A DNA stretch of 64,000 bases, from the NCBI GenBank assembly GCA_022559845.1, contig CM040118.1:237073224-237137223 (forward strand), read 5' to 3'. Positions 20,165 through 31,901 of the stretch are shown one piece after another. Position 1 is the stretch's first letter. Every line of letters starts with the position of its first letter. The notes under the pieces were generated by a model, which saw nothing but the letters and a program-made list of their open reading frames with translations, was not told the DNA's origin and did not search any database. Source of the DNA: Amorphophallus konjac. Its lineage: Eukaryota > Streptophyta > Magnoliopsida > Alismatales > Araceae. A program made the translations under genes and the position numbers.

Positions 20165-23021
20165 CTCTTCGACCTCTGCATGGCCCAGAAGATCGTTGAA
20201 CTGCCAGAAATCCGCAAGCCGGACGAGGCCTTGAAGACCGACGATCCCAGTTATTGCCTGCACCATCGCATGCTGGGCCATTCAATTGAAGATTGTTACG
20301 TCTTCAAGACTCAGGCACAGAAGCTGATCCGAGATGGTCTTGTTAAAATGAGGAGTGGTCTCGTTGATCCTCCGTAACCACATAAGTGGGTCAGGCCTGT
20401 TAAGGCCACACGCGTTGCTCACTCCTCGGCCAATGTCATCCACATGGTGGCCGCATTCTCTCTCTCTGATGATGAGTCAGAGGAGCCCAGGGCTAATCAA
20501 AGGGAACTTTCAATTTGGTACCCAGGGTGGAGGCCCTGACATGATCGGAGACCTCTCTCCTTCCCCAGGGAGAGAACCCGGCGTCTATTCGATATCCTCT
20601 TCGAGAGGGGGAAAATCATGCCCCGCGACTCTCCTACCGACTACACCCATTGGGATCATGGTCACCCCCAGTATTGCCCCTTCCATGCCAGAATCTGCCA
20701 CCCGATCGAGTCTTATGAGGAAGTTCAACACCTCATCCGAGAACAAATCCAATGGGAGCAGATCGATGCGGAAGGAAACTCCATGTCGCTCGTCAGGCTT
20801 CGGCAAGCTGTCAAAGAGACCCTGAGCATCGCCAGGGATGCGCCAGAGCGGCCAGACTCTCCTCAACAAAATGGGCACGGGCTGCTTTACCAGCATCTTC
20901 CAGAATGGCTCGAGTTTCAGACTGACAATCAAGAAGCGCTCGAGTGATTGCGAAGATGTAGAGAGTAGGATGCCAGTCAAGAGACGGAGCCGACTAACTT
21001 CTCGGCTAACGTCATCCATTGTCCGGCTCCTCCGGCCCTTGAGGGCTCTCAGGCATCTACAGCTAGCTAGCCAACCCCAGCCACCTCGGCTGTGCGGTGG
21101 CGATCCTGGCGGGAGCTAAATTCTCTCCCTTTCCCTGAAGAAGACACCGCTAGGCTCCTCTGGGTCCTTCTCGGCCGAGAGGACGTTCTGGTGGGTGAAA
21201 CGATGATGAGATCCTTAGCACTTTTCTGTCCTCCTCCCGTCCTATCTCTGTCACCAACATCTGCGGATAGAAAGGGAAAACAAAAGCAAGGTGAGGCCCC
21301 GCCTCAATCTCGTTACACCTCCTCAGCGGAGGGGCCGTCGAGTCCTCCCCACCTACCTATTGACACAATCTGAAGTACGAAGAAGACATCTTCGGAGTCT
21401 TCAGCGGCTTCGATTCGAGTGGCAGGCCCACCGCTACAAGGCTCCGCCATTCCGCAGAGTCGGGATAACTATGCAGAGCGATAACGTCTTGCAACGCCGT
21501 CAGTTGCCGCTGGGCCCAGCTCTCAGTATGGTTACAAAGGCAAGGCTAAGAAGCAGGACGACAAGTACACTTCTCTGTCCGCTTCTCAACAGAAGCCGCC
21601 GCCATCGCGGGTAAGGCATCAAACTGCGCATATGTCCTCCAACATCGGTCTCGACGTATCGGCTCAGCAGAAGACATCTTTATCTCCACCACGGTTAAGG
21701 CATCAAACCGCGCACACATCTTCAGACACCGGCACCAGCCTACCAGTTCCTCAAAAGCCATCGCCACCGTGGTTAAGGCATCAAACCGCGCACACGTCTT
21801 CGGACGCCAGCACCCGCCTACCAACTCCCCGTAGGCTCCTATCACCACCGTGGGTAAGGCACCAAATCGCTCACACGTCATCGAACGCCAGCCCCAGCAT
21901 TCTGGCATACCAGGAATTGCCGCTTGAGGTGATCGAGCAGGCGATTAATGCCACCTTCCAGACACAAGAAGCGGAAGGCGCCTGGATTGAAATTCGGGCG
22001 AGGAAGAGTCGTCGACCTCGCCCTGCAAGGGCATCAGCTCGGAGATATCCGCGTAAGGGCTTATCAACTCCGGCTCCAGCACCTCTCCCTCCTACTCCCT
22101 TGGAGACGGCTGTCGCCAAGAGACAAGAGAGAAATAGGAGGAAGAACCTCAGAAGGTGGCTCAAGAAACAAGCAGAGCAAGCCACCGCCATGCAATCTCC
22201 GGCTGAGCCAACGCCTCTCCAAAGGCTCCAGCGGCTCATCGATGACTTGGAGGAATACGTTCCCCCTCGTCCTACCAGGGCTCTCCCGCTCGATAGCTAC
22301 ATCCCGTGGGAAGAAATGTAGAAATGAGCCCGCCTCAGGAATTGGGTCCAAGAGATGATCTAAAAGCTCAAGAACGGCGAAAGACTCGTGATCCCAGATG
22401 AGCTCTCCTTGTGCTACAAAGACGAGGAGTTCACCACAGAGTAGCTGGAAGAAATGCTTCAGCGCTGCACCTGCAACATGGTGGCCATCCCACCTCCTGA
22501 CAATATCAACACTTCTCGGTGGGGCGAGCCAGTAGCCTCCCGGACAAGATAAAGGGCTACCGCCCCTCTTGGGCTACAGCCGAGTCCAGAGCACAACGGT
22601 CGCGGCTGAGGTCATGGCCGGGGACGCGGTAGAGGCCGTGGGAGAACTCCTGAGCTACCTCCTCACCCGTCCACTTTCGACCCGGTGTGGATCATCCTCT
22701 TTCGAGGAGAAGAACTGACTCCCATTTCGGAAGTAGAAATTCGGGGCGAACCCGGTGTCTTCGACCCTTCCGGCATTAAAGAGGCTACTGCCAGTCTCCC
22801 AGCCGCTGCGCTAGTATCGGCTTCTGCAGTAGAACAAGCGGGACCGTCTGGTAAGGACGAGCCAGCCCCCCAATCACCCCCAGAAGAGCCATCATTGGCA
22901 TCCCTGTTCCTAGAGCCCGCTAGCGATCGAGGTCAATTTGATCCCGGTGGTAAGGGCAACGCAGTGCAACTCCCCGACGGGGAACAGCACGGCAGCTCGC
23001 AGAAGGTTCAGCCTGACATAC
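20165..23021 (+). pseudogene. gag: Gag and gag-pro spacer of element D (broken)
   Basis: The N-terminal capsid is missing. The visible region starts near a zinc-knuckle-like block, YCLHHRMLGHSIEDCYVFK (about 20254-20310), and a second one, YCPFHARICHPIESY (about 20670-20715). Both are common in Tat-type Gag proteins. Then comes a Pro/Ser/Arg-rich spacer with an in-frame minisatellite (21597-21895) and the basic segment KRQERNRRKNLRRWLKK (about 22120-22170). Several stops and frame changes interrupt it. The last frame (22685 on) reaches PDIL at 23021, where solo LTR F interrupts it; PSLEDARARANRKV follows in frame after F. Confidence 0.7.
21597..21895 (+). repeat. In-frame minisatellite in D gag
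   Basis: About four copies of a unit of roughly 80 bp, each starting with GTAAGGCATCAAAC or GTTAAGGCATCAAAC. In the frame at 21632 they encode the repeated peptide LRHQTAHTSS plus a variable Pro/Ser-rich tail of about 16 residues. Confidence 0.75.
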
Positions 23022-26000
23022 TGTCACGCCATGAACAAGGCGGAAACATCGAGACGTACAGTTAGAGACACGCTGGCAAGAGAGAGAACTAATCTAAAAT
23101 AATACGCAAGTGCTACAAGATGGAAATACTAAATGATCATTAACAAACCACAACTGATACAATAACCTCATGTTCAACTTAATACAACTGGAATAATCAA
23201 TCACTAAAGCTCAATAACCTGACTGAGACTAAATGCTCTCCAAAACACAACTAAAAGTAAGATAACACACTACTAACACACTAGAACTGATACACTCAAG
23301 ACATCACTCCTGCCCTTCCCCATCGGTAAGTGCGTCACCTGAACAGCCTGGAAAAGGGGGAAACACAACTATGAGCTGACGCTCAGTAGGAAATAACAGA
23401 CAGGTATAAGTGATTAATAGTTTAATTACATTTTTAAATGTCATGCTACAAATGATAAAAACAATAAAAAGATAACGATGATATCACGAAACAAAATTCA
23501 AAGATCTTGCAAGGTCAAGAAATATAATGAATAGAATGGTAAGACAAGAATTTACTACAGGAGATAACGATAAAAAGTTGGCCATATCAAGACAATTCAA
23601 GTCATATCAAGCACGTATGTAATTTCATTTCCACGTCCAAGTAATCAACAAGTAAAGTAACAACAAGTAGAGTATAGAACAGTGAAGAGTGGAAAGTGAA
23701 AAGTAGTAGAAAGTAATGTAGAGAGTAGTGGACAGTCCAAGATTTAACACATGTCAAGTACTGGTGCCAAATGCCACACCTAGTCATTCACCTCCCCGGG
23801 GGTACACGTAGTGTTCGGGCGCTCTTCCCAGGACTAGACCGAGCCCTTAATTGTTTGCCAGGCATTGATTTCTTTGGATCAAAGATCCCACGAATCTAGA
23901 CTTCCACAGTTTGTGGCCAGAATTCCAAGGTTTAAACTAAGTAGCAATAACAACTTCAAGTAGGAAAGAGATTCATTTCTAAAATTTCAAGGTAAGTATA
24001 ATCATCAAGGAGATCGAAACCAAGTCACAACAAGAGTTAATCGTGCTGCGCTACTGTAAAACAGCAGCAATCAAACAAGCTAATCAACATATTAATCCTA
24101 ATCACCAAGTTAAGATATCATGATTAACCATTATCATTTGTATTAGCCAAAGTGCCAACAAGCTAGAGCAAGTTGTCGAGGTAAAGAACAAGCTCTCACA
24201 GCGGTGAAATAGAATGCATTATCAGGGGTTTTAGTTACACCATTAATCATTAATTATGTGAGTTTCTATTTAACCAATGTAAGTGTTGTAATGGAGATGG
24301 TAAACATCGTGTTTTGTACTATGTTTGCAAGAAAGGACCAATGCAAATTTGAAATCAAGGGGGGTACATGAATAGGTCAATTATTCTTCAAAAATATAAT
24401 TTCAGTGGGTCTAAGTTAAATGGGTTGATTCCCCACTGATTCGGATCCATCTTCGGGTTGAAAAATGATGAAAATCGGGTTTCTGGTGTACGGGTCGACC
24501 CCTGAAAAATTGGGGTCTGGAAGCTGAATGGGTCGACCCCTGGGGTCGACCCCAGCAATTTCTGAAGATGGGTCGACCCCTGGGGTCGACCCCCACCATT
24601 TCCTTCAGATGGGTCGACCCCTGGGGTCGACCCCTACATTCCCCACCATTTCCTTCAGATGGGTCGACCCCTGGGGTCGACCCCTACATTCCTGTGCAAT
24701 GGGTCGACCCCAGGGGTCGACCCCCATACAGGGAGCTGGATGGGTCGACCCCCATGCAGGAACAGGAGGGATCTGGATGGGTCGACCCTTGGGGTCGACC
24801 CCCATGCAGGAACAGGAGGGGACGACCCCTGGGGTCAACCCTCGGGCCTGTAGGGTTGCCCAGAAAACGGGTCGACCCCTGGGGTCGACCCCTGCAAGAA
24901 CAGCAACGTGAGTTGCCACCGAAAACCACATGAACTCATCCAAATGGGGTCCAATTGAGTTGAAATCAAAACCACAAGATCTAGGAATATTAATAGACAT
25001 TCTAGGGTCATAAAACTACAATTTTGAAACACGGATTGTTACAGAAATTGATTGAATCTCAACTTATATATGATAAATTCATGAAAACCCTAGTTCCTGA
25101 CCTACTTCTACTAAATCATGCAATTCTCTTAACATACACAACGGAATTTAGGGCTTTTGGTGTCAAAAGAAAGCTGACTTGATTATGAATCCAACCATAT
25201 ATAATATGCTGCATGAAGATCAAGATACATGACTCAAAATTATCCCGTAATCAAGCTCTGACTTAAAGGAAGACTATATGAATCATGTTCTAGGTATGCT
25301 CTTACAAAATTTCGAAATTCACGAGGCATGCTCAATGGAATTTGGGGCTTTCTATGTTAAATGAAAGATAATAACATGTTGATTATATCATGTAAGTTAA
25401 TTAGAGTTTGGTTGTTAGATCCTACCTCAAATCGGAGAGAGAAAACTCAAACCCTAGAATGAAGAACACTTGACAGCACCTCACAAAAAGCTCGATATCT
25501 CCACGGATACCTAATGAAAATTGGGGCTTTTGCCACCAATGGATAGAGCTCGATGAGAGGAACAATTTTCTATACTCATGATCAAAGTTTGGTTGAGAAT
25601 TCCTACCTCAATTGTTGGAACAAAGAAGGAAGAGAGGAAGCCGACGGCCTGCCGACCCACCTCCACTAATCGAGCAAGAACTCCTTGGATCTGTAACTTC
25701 AACGTACCCCACAGCAACCAAATGAAACTAGAGTCGAAGAGCTACATTTCTATAGGTCATGGGGCTTATGGATCCTTCGGAGTTGGGAGTATTCGCTGCT
25801 GCAAGCTACGTGTTTAGAAACGGCGCCGAAATCTTTGACTTGACCAAAACTATGTCGGCAGCACGTTTTGGGGCTAGGTTTACCTCAAATTGATTGAGGG
25901 TAAATGTTCCTTACATTGTGGCCTTCCATTTGCCACTGATTTCAGATCATTTGGTTGAGTATTGAGGTCGAATTTCGTGTTTTAATCTAAGGGTTAGGTA

Positions 26001-26284
26001 TGGGTCAAAAGTGTGCACTTTTGGGTTTAAACTCTAAATAGATCTTACCACGGATTTACAATGGCCTAATGCCAGAAAGAAAAGTTGTTATCTACCTCTA
26101 CCTTAATCTGTTTACTATTTTTATGGATTTTTATAAGGTAGTCGAATTTTCACTTATACTATTTCTAACGAATTAAATATTAATAAATCCAAAATTCAAT
26201 TATTAATTCAATAAAATTCTATTCTCAATTAATAAAAGCTTAATAAGAAATATTGGGCTCAATTAAATAATTTGGGGTCTTACA
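23022..26284 (-). mobile_element. Solo LTR F (Tekay-type), inserted in D gag
   Basis: 3263 bp with TGTCACGCC at the left, GGGGTCTTACA at the right, and a perfect 5-bp duplication CATAC (23017-23021 and 26285-26289). The D gag frame continues exactly across it. Read on the minus strand it starts TGTAAGACCCC and ends GGCGTGACA, like the end of the E LTR. It shares the motif CTACTGAGCG.CAGCTCAT (23372-23394) with E (36050-36076). No internal region or second LTR is present, so it is a solo LTR left by recombination. The remaining DNA is AT-rich with a palindrome array at 24505-24893. Confidence 0.88.
24505..24893. repeat. GGGTCGACCC palindrome array in LTR F
   Basis: About ten units at roughly 40-bp intervals. 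Most hold two GGGTCGACCC decamers (each its own reverse complement) separated by about three bases, near 24529, 24570, 24609, 24660, 24700, 24779 and 24868. Partial units lie at about 24505, 24740 and 24817. Spacers such as ATTTCCTTCAGAT recur. The open frames over this array (repeating GRPLGSTP) are a by-product of the repeats. Confidence 0.9.
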
Positions 26285-28077
26285 CATACTGCCCTCTCTG
26301 GAGGATGCTCGAGCCCGAGCTAACCGGAAGGTCCTCCACCAGATGAAATGCTTCCCTGCCAGCATTTCAATTTGGGAAGCCATCGCTTGGAGTAAAGACC
26401 TAAGGGAAACCCTTATCAGAATACTCCAAGAGCCGGAAGTTTATGAAGCACAATCCGCATAAATGAAGGCAGCTGCCTATGGAGCCTTCACAGCCACTAT
26501 CACCTTCACGGAGAAAGACATGCTGCTTTCCCTCCATGCCACAATCGTCCTCTTTACATGAAGGGGAAGATCAACAGACATGATGTGAACCGGATCCTAG
26601 TGGATGCCAGTGCCGCAGTCAACATCATGCCGCTCAAGACCTTCAAGTCTCTATACCTGACCCCATACCTCCAGAAGGTTCAAGCGGTCAAGATATCTGG
26701 CTTCAACCAGAATACCGAGGACGTCCTCGGCCGAGTGGACGTCGATCTGGTGCTTGATGATTTCACCTCTAAGGTGACTTTCTACATCATCGACTCCAAC
26801 ATGTCTTATAAAATGCTACTGGGCAGACCCTGGCTCCATGAAAACTGGGCCGTCCCCTCAACTCTCCACCAATGCATCAAGTATGCCAAGGAAGGAGGAC
26901 AACATAAAGTCTTCGCAGACCTGTCGTCGTTCACACCGGCAGAATGCAACCTAGCTAACGCTGTGCTCTACTTCAAGGGGATTAGTCCGTTCCCTATGAT
27001 CAAGAGCAAAAGCAACGGCTGGCTCTCAAAGGAAGACGATGATGATCTCTTCTTTGTTGACGAGGAAAAGGCCAAGCTTCACCGGCTGCGCCTCGATTCC
27101 AAGTCAACCCAAGATCACCCTGAGAGGCGCCGGATCGACTTCGAGGCTAATCTCATTAGTCGAGCTATCGGCAAGAGTATATGCTTGCCACCAGACTGCA
27201 TCCAGCTCCCATGTGCATCCGAGGAGCACAACGTCGAGTCGCTGACGACATTCATTGTCACCTTCAAGCGACAACGCCGGAACAAGAGAAAGGCTAACAG
27301 GGACAAACCCATTGTCTTCTATAAAGGAGACATGGTCCCTCAAGCCCCGCCAAATTATGACTTCGGCTGGTCTAGACAAGCCGATGATACCCCTGAACCA
27401 GTTCAGGTGTGGAGCGAGTTATCACCGCATATTCAAGAAATGTGTTTAAAGCAACACATTCTCCTGTGGCAAACCTCTGCCCAACAAAGATACTTCCGTC
27501 GACTGTGGGACCCTTCCCAGTGCCGGGGGCAACCCCCGTCCTTCCATAAGGATACCAGGGGGATTGGTTACGACCAGGACCGGACTTTCGCGTCCACTAC
27601 GCATTTAATGTCATAGGCTTGGCACTACCAGCCGACGACCGAACAAGAGTCGAAGCCAAATTCGACATCTCCGGGGATGAGGGAGAGGAAATTCTGATCC
27701 CGATCTCCGCCAAAGCTAGAACCCCGGCTCAAGCCGTCAGGGAACCTTCTTCACCTCTTTGCCAAGACAAAAAGGCAGAAGAAGCTTCTCCGGTCTCTCA
27801 GCCAGTCGAGAGACCCAGTATAATAGACCCTCCTGAAAGGGGGGATCTTGCTGGTCTTAGCTGTGAAAGATTAATGTCAGCTTCGCCAGACAACCCCGGA
27901 GAGACCTTAGCAAATCCAGTTGACGACTGCTGGCCAGGAGCCGGCGGCCCGGATCAATCCTCGATGGATCCCAGCAACAACGGCCATCCAGTCCCATCAG
28001 CGTCAACTGGTGGCTTCGAGAACCAAGAACTACCCGAAGCCGACACTGATGATGAGGATTTCATCGACTTCTAACCC
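26285..28077 (+). pseudogene. pro: Gag C-terminus and aspartic protease of element D
   Basis: It continues D gag after F (PSLEDARARANRKVLHQMK), with stops at about 26460 and 26560. The protease domain runs from about 26590 to 26880: ILVDASAAVNIMP (active-site region at 26603), then VTFYIIDS, MLLGRPWLH and the tail HQCIKY. The usual D-[ST]-G triad reads D-A-S here, so the active-site Gly is replaced and the enzyme is probably dead. A frame change near 27540 moves the reading to PGPDFRVHYAFNVIG and then an acidic linker. The segment ends in a TAA at 28072-28074; the same frame then runs on into RT. Confidence 0.75.
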
Positions 28078-29866
28078 GCTCCTCCCGAGCTGGAGGACGG
28101 TGGCCAGGAGACTGTGGATGAGCTCGTTGAAATCAATATGGGCGAAGATGACGCCCCACAGCCTACATTCGTCAGTGCTCTCCTCACCGAGGCAGAGAAG
28201 CGGGATTACAAGCAACTCCTGCTTGAATACAAGGACTACTTCGCCGGGACATACAAGGAGATGCCAGGGCTAGATCCCTCCGTAGCGGAGCACGATCTAG
28301 CTATTGCTCCCTCAATCGCTCCAGTCAAGCAACCTCAGCGGCGCATGCGCCACGAGCTGGAGCTCCAAGTTTCGGCAGAAGTTCATAAAATGGTGGAGGT
28401 CGACTTCATCTAGCCGTGCATCTACCCGATCTGGCTCGCCAATATAGTTCCAGTCAAGAAGAAGAATGGTCAAGTCCACATCTGCGTCGACTTCCAGGAC
28501 CTCAACAAAGCATGTCCGAAGGATGACTTCCCATTTCCAATCACAGAAACAATGGTCGATATGACCACCGGCCATGAAGCCTTGTCTTTCATGGATGGGT
28601 CATCCAGTTATAATAAAATCCGGATGTCCCTTAAAGACAAGAACCATACAGCCTTCAGATCCCCCAAGGGGATTTTCAACTACAAGCGCATGCCCTTCGA
28701 TTTGAAGAATGCCGGTGCTACTTACCAAAGGGCCATGACTAAAATATTCGATGAAATGCTGCATAACATCGTCCAATGCTATGTTGACGACCTCGTTGTC
28801 AAGACTAAAAGGCGCGAAGACCATTTGCGCGACCTTCGCCAAGTCTTCGAGCGCCTCCGGCAATATGGGCTCAAGATGAACCCCATGGAATGCGCCTTTG
28901 GCGTATCCAGTGGCAAATTTCTCGGCTTCGTCATCAGGTACCGAGGAATCAAGGTGGATCCCAGCAAGATCAAAGCGATCCGAGAGCTTTCACCACCCAG
29001 CAACATTACTGAGCTCAGGTCCTTCCAAGGGAGGCTGACCTATATTTGGAGGTTTATTTCTAACCTCTCCGGTCAGTGTGCGCCTTTCAGCAAGCTGATG
29101 AAGAAAGACGCCCCGTTTACATGGGACTCGGAATGCTAGGTGGCTTTCGATCAAGTCAAGGAGTACCTTCTTACTCCTCCAGTCCTGGGGGCACCAATCA
29201 AGGGCAAACCCCTCATTCTCTACATTGCCGCCATAGACGCTTCGCTGGGAGCTCTGTTGGCGCAAATCAATGAGGAAGGTAAAGAGCAGCCCCTCTATTA
29301 CCGCAGCCGAAAGCTAATCGGTGTCCAGTACCGCTACTCCCCTATGGGGAAGGTCTGCTTGGCATTGGTGTTCGTAGTTAAGAAGGTGCGGCATTACCTC
29401 TTGTCCCGTCAAGTGGAGCTTATATCCAAGCACGACCCCCTAAAGTATCTTCTTTGACAGCCTATCCTCTCAGGCAGACTGGGAAGATGGGCTCTCCTAC
29501 TGATGGAGTACGACATCACCTATGTCCCCAGAAATACAATCAAAGGGCAGGGTATGGCTGAATTCTTGGCAGCCCACCCAGTGCCAGACGATTCACCCTT
29601 CAACTCGGAGCTCCCGGACGAGGAGTCCCTTGCTGCTCAATCACAACAACCGGTTGAGCAGAGTGAATATGTCTTGCATTACTGGCAGCAAAGCACTCTC
29701 ATGACCACTATTGCTCAATCACAACAACCAGTTAAACAGAGTGGAGATGTCTTGCATTATTGGCAGCAAAGCGCTCTTACAACCAGCGTGCCTTGCTGGG
29801 AGCTCTACTTCGACGGTGCTTCCCTAGGGATCACCCGGAGCAACCAGGATCCAGCCACCACGGCAG
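28078..29866 (+). pseudogene. pol: RT, RNase H and start of second RNase H of element D
   Basis: One frame throughout, broken only by point stops: TAG at 28411, TAG at 29137 and TGA at 29455. RT shows PVKKKNGQVHICVDFQDLNK, MPFDLKNAGATYQRAM and the catalytic YVDDLVVKT (about 28780), followed by KFLGFVIRYRGI. RNase H follows (LYIAAIDASLGALLAQ, YYRSRKLIG, then a VELISKHDPLKYLL tether). The spacer YDITYVPRN leads to the archaeal-type RNase H start CWELYFDGAS (about 29800), with the first catalytic Asp in YFDGAS. The two RNase H domains are the reason for the Tat assignment. Solo LTR G cuts it after 29866. Confidence 0.85.
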
Positions 29867-30055
29867 TGTGAGCGACGTCACGCGGTTCGGAGATGAAGAC
29901 GGAGAGAGTGGAGCGCGCGGGCTCCTCTTTTGCTTTTATCCTGGTGCTTTAAGCTGCAACACAAAGAGATCAAGAGAGAAGAGAGAAGGGGCCACCACGG
30001 GAGATTGCTCCGGCGGAGCGAGCGGGATAGATATAATGCAAAAATCAAATAACGG

Positions 30056-30489
30056 AAATTGAAACGGCCATTGCGGGAAGCAACTCGCCGCGGCCTCGAG
30101 AATATAACAGTTGGAAGAATAACACGTAATATAATGGCGGGAATTTAAATGGCCATTGCGGGAGATGACCCTCCGCGGCCTCGAGAATATAACAGATATA
30201 AGAGACAGATATGAAGAATAACATGTAATATAATGACAGAAATTTAAACGGCCATTGCGGGAGATGACCCTCCGCGGCCTCGAGAATATAACAGATATAA
30301 GAGACAGATACGAGAGTGATGTAGATTATAAAGAACAAAATTTAAACGGCTATTGCGGGAAGTAACTCGCCGCAGCCTCGAGAATATGGCAATTATAAAA
30401 GACAAATGTGAGAAAGAGGCAGAATATGAATGACAAAAATTAAACGGCCATGGCGGGAAGTAACTCTCCGCGGCCTCGAGAATATAAGG
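30056..30489. repeat. Five-copy tandem repeat in LTR G
   Basis: Units of about 90-100 bp start near 30056, 30147, 30246, 30344 and 30443. Each contains ACGGCCATTGCGGGA (or a variant), then CTC.CCGCGGCCTCGAGAATAT. The central part is well kept and the AT-rich spacer varies. Confidence 0.85.
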
Positions 30490-31091
30490 TGATCGCCAGG
30501 GGTCGAGGACCCCAAAATAGAAAGAGATCGCGCCTACCTCAAGAGCAGGAGACGGTGGGTTGCTTCTTCCTCTCCTACCGGCCGGCCGACGGAGAGGGCT
30601 TTCCTCGGTTACCCTTGCAAAACAATAGACAATAAACGAACGGAATTAGAAAACGGCAGTGTAGTAACAATTCCTTGCAATAAAAGTAACGAGATCGTGA
30701 CCTGACACACACCTGGTTGGTGTGGTTTTAAACCCCTCTCGGACTCGAGTAGGAGGAAAATGCGATGACGAATGTAAGAAGTATGCAAGAGGCGACGCCC
30801 TTATGAAGAGAGATAGAGGATGCGGTATGATGAATGTAAAGAACTATAGGGAAAAAGGGGAAGAAATGGCTTATTGGATGAGCCGATGGTGAGATCCGGC
30901 GGAGCTTCGGCAGCGTGGGGACGACGTGGAAGCGCGGTGGACGAAGACAGCCTTCCTCTCGTGAGCCTGGACACCCGAGAAGCCGGCAGGACCTCCTCCT
31001 ACAAAAAGACCCCACGGGTTAGAAAAATGACTCCGGCAGCCTCTGGGCTCCGGCAGCCTATCGGATCGCTTCTTAGCTCCCTCAGAACTGA

Positions 31092-31102
31092 GGGGGTGGG
31101 CC
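31092..31102 (-). promoter_or_regulatory. Probable TATA box of LTR G
   Basis: CTATTTATAG on the plus strand reads CTATAAATAG on the minus strand, followed by a GAGGCCC leader. It is used here to infer orientation. Confidence 0.45.
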
Positions 31103-31124
31103 TCTATTTATAGGGCTCCGGAGG

Positions 31125-31637
31125 GTGGAGGCGTCCAGGACCCTGGACACCTCCATCAGGGCCGAAGTAATGTTTTATTCTATTTTTATTCATTTTTTTT
31201 TGAATATTTTCGTGGAGACGTCCAGAGTCCCGGATGCCTCAATAAGGTCCACCGAACTCCACCGAAAGCCGCACGTGGTTTGGCACAACGCGTGATTTTG
31301 TGAGCGGCGCCTCGTGATTCGGAAATGGGTGCGTCCAGTTGTCTGGACGCTTCCACAATTGGCTTTTTTCATACACGACAAACCGTCGGTCGGTGGACGG
31401 GGCCCGGTGGGCAAGTTGATGGAGGTGTCCAGAGTCCTGGACGCCTCCAAAAAAAATATTTTTGTTTTTGTTTTATTTTTATGCCAAAGCTGGCATTTTT
31501 GTATTTTTTATATTTGTTTTCATGGAGGTGTCCAGGGGCCTGGACGCCTCCATAAATATATATATTTTTTATGTAATTTTTTGTTTTAAAAAATAAATTA
31601 AAGTAATGGTGGCGTCCAGGGGCCTAGACGCCTCCAT
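31125..31637. repeat. Six GTCCAGG/CCTGGAC palindromes in LTR G
   Basis: Near-perfect inverted repeats of about 30 bp lie at roughly 31125-31155, 31212-31241, 31327-31356, 31420-31449, 31522-31553 and 31606-31637. The arms are variants of GGAGGCGTCCAG and CTGGACGCCTCC around a centre of two to six bases. Spacers between units are unrelated. Confidence 0.88.
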
Positions 31638-31901
31638 TAAGACCCCCCGGGTCCGCTGAAAAGGCGTCAGCAGCTCCCCGACGGGCACCCTTCCTGGTTC
31701 TGGAATTCTTTGGCGTGTGTGAATGGTGTTGATGCCGTCCGAATGCTGCAACGAGATGATTCCGGATGCCGAAAAGGGCGGAAGAAGATTCAAGAAAAGG
31801 AAGCACTCAAGTGATTCAAAAATGTGTAAGAAGTCGCGAGGCGTCGTATAGTAATATGAGACTTTCTCAGGAGACGTCAGGAAAGGCGTGTCTACAGGCA
31901 G

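Larger units (their letters stand above)
29867..31896 (-). mobile_element. Solo LTR G, inserted in the second RNase H of D
   Basis: 2030 bp, ends TGTGAGCG and GTCTACA, with a perfect 5-bp duplication GGCAG (29862-29866 and 31897-31901). The D frame continues directly into AGAGIVFLTPQG after the second copy. It has no coding content. Orientation is inferred as minus from the TATA box CTATAAATAG (minus, about 31092-31102). The family is not recognised. It holds a five-copy tandem repeat (30056-30489) and six palindromes (31125-31637). Confidence 0.85.

Noticed and set aside
24505..24893. CRISPR-like array of repeats and spacers
   Set aside because: Repeats are self-complementary GGGTCGACCC pairs with recurring, non-unique spacers inside a plant LTR; no cas genes or prokaryotic context.
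24528..24933. Open frame encoding repeated GRPLGSTP peptide
   Set aside because: It exists in several frames and on both strands because the DNA repeat is palindromic and lacks stops; it lies in a solo LTR.
28312..29265. Antisense frames opposite D pol
   Set aside because: They are shadows of the RT and RNase H coding strand.
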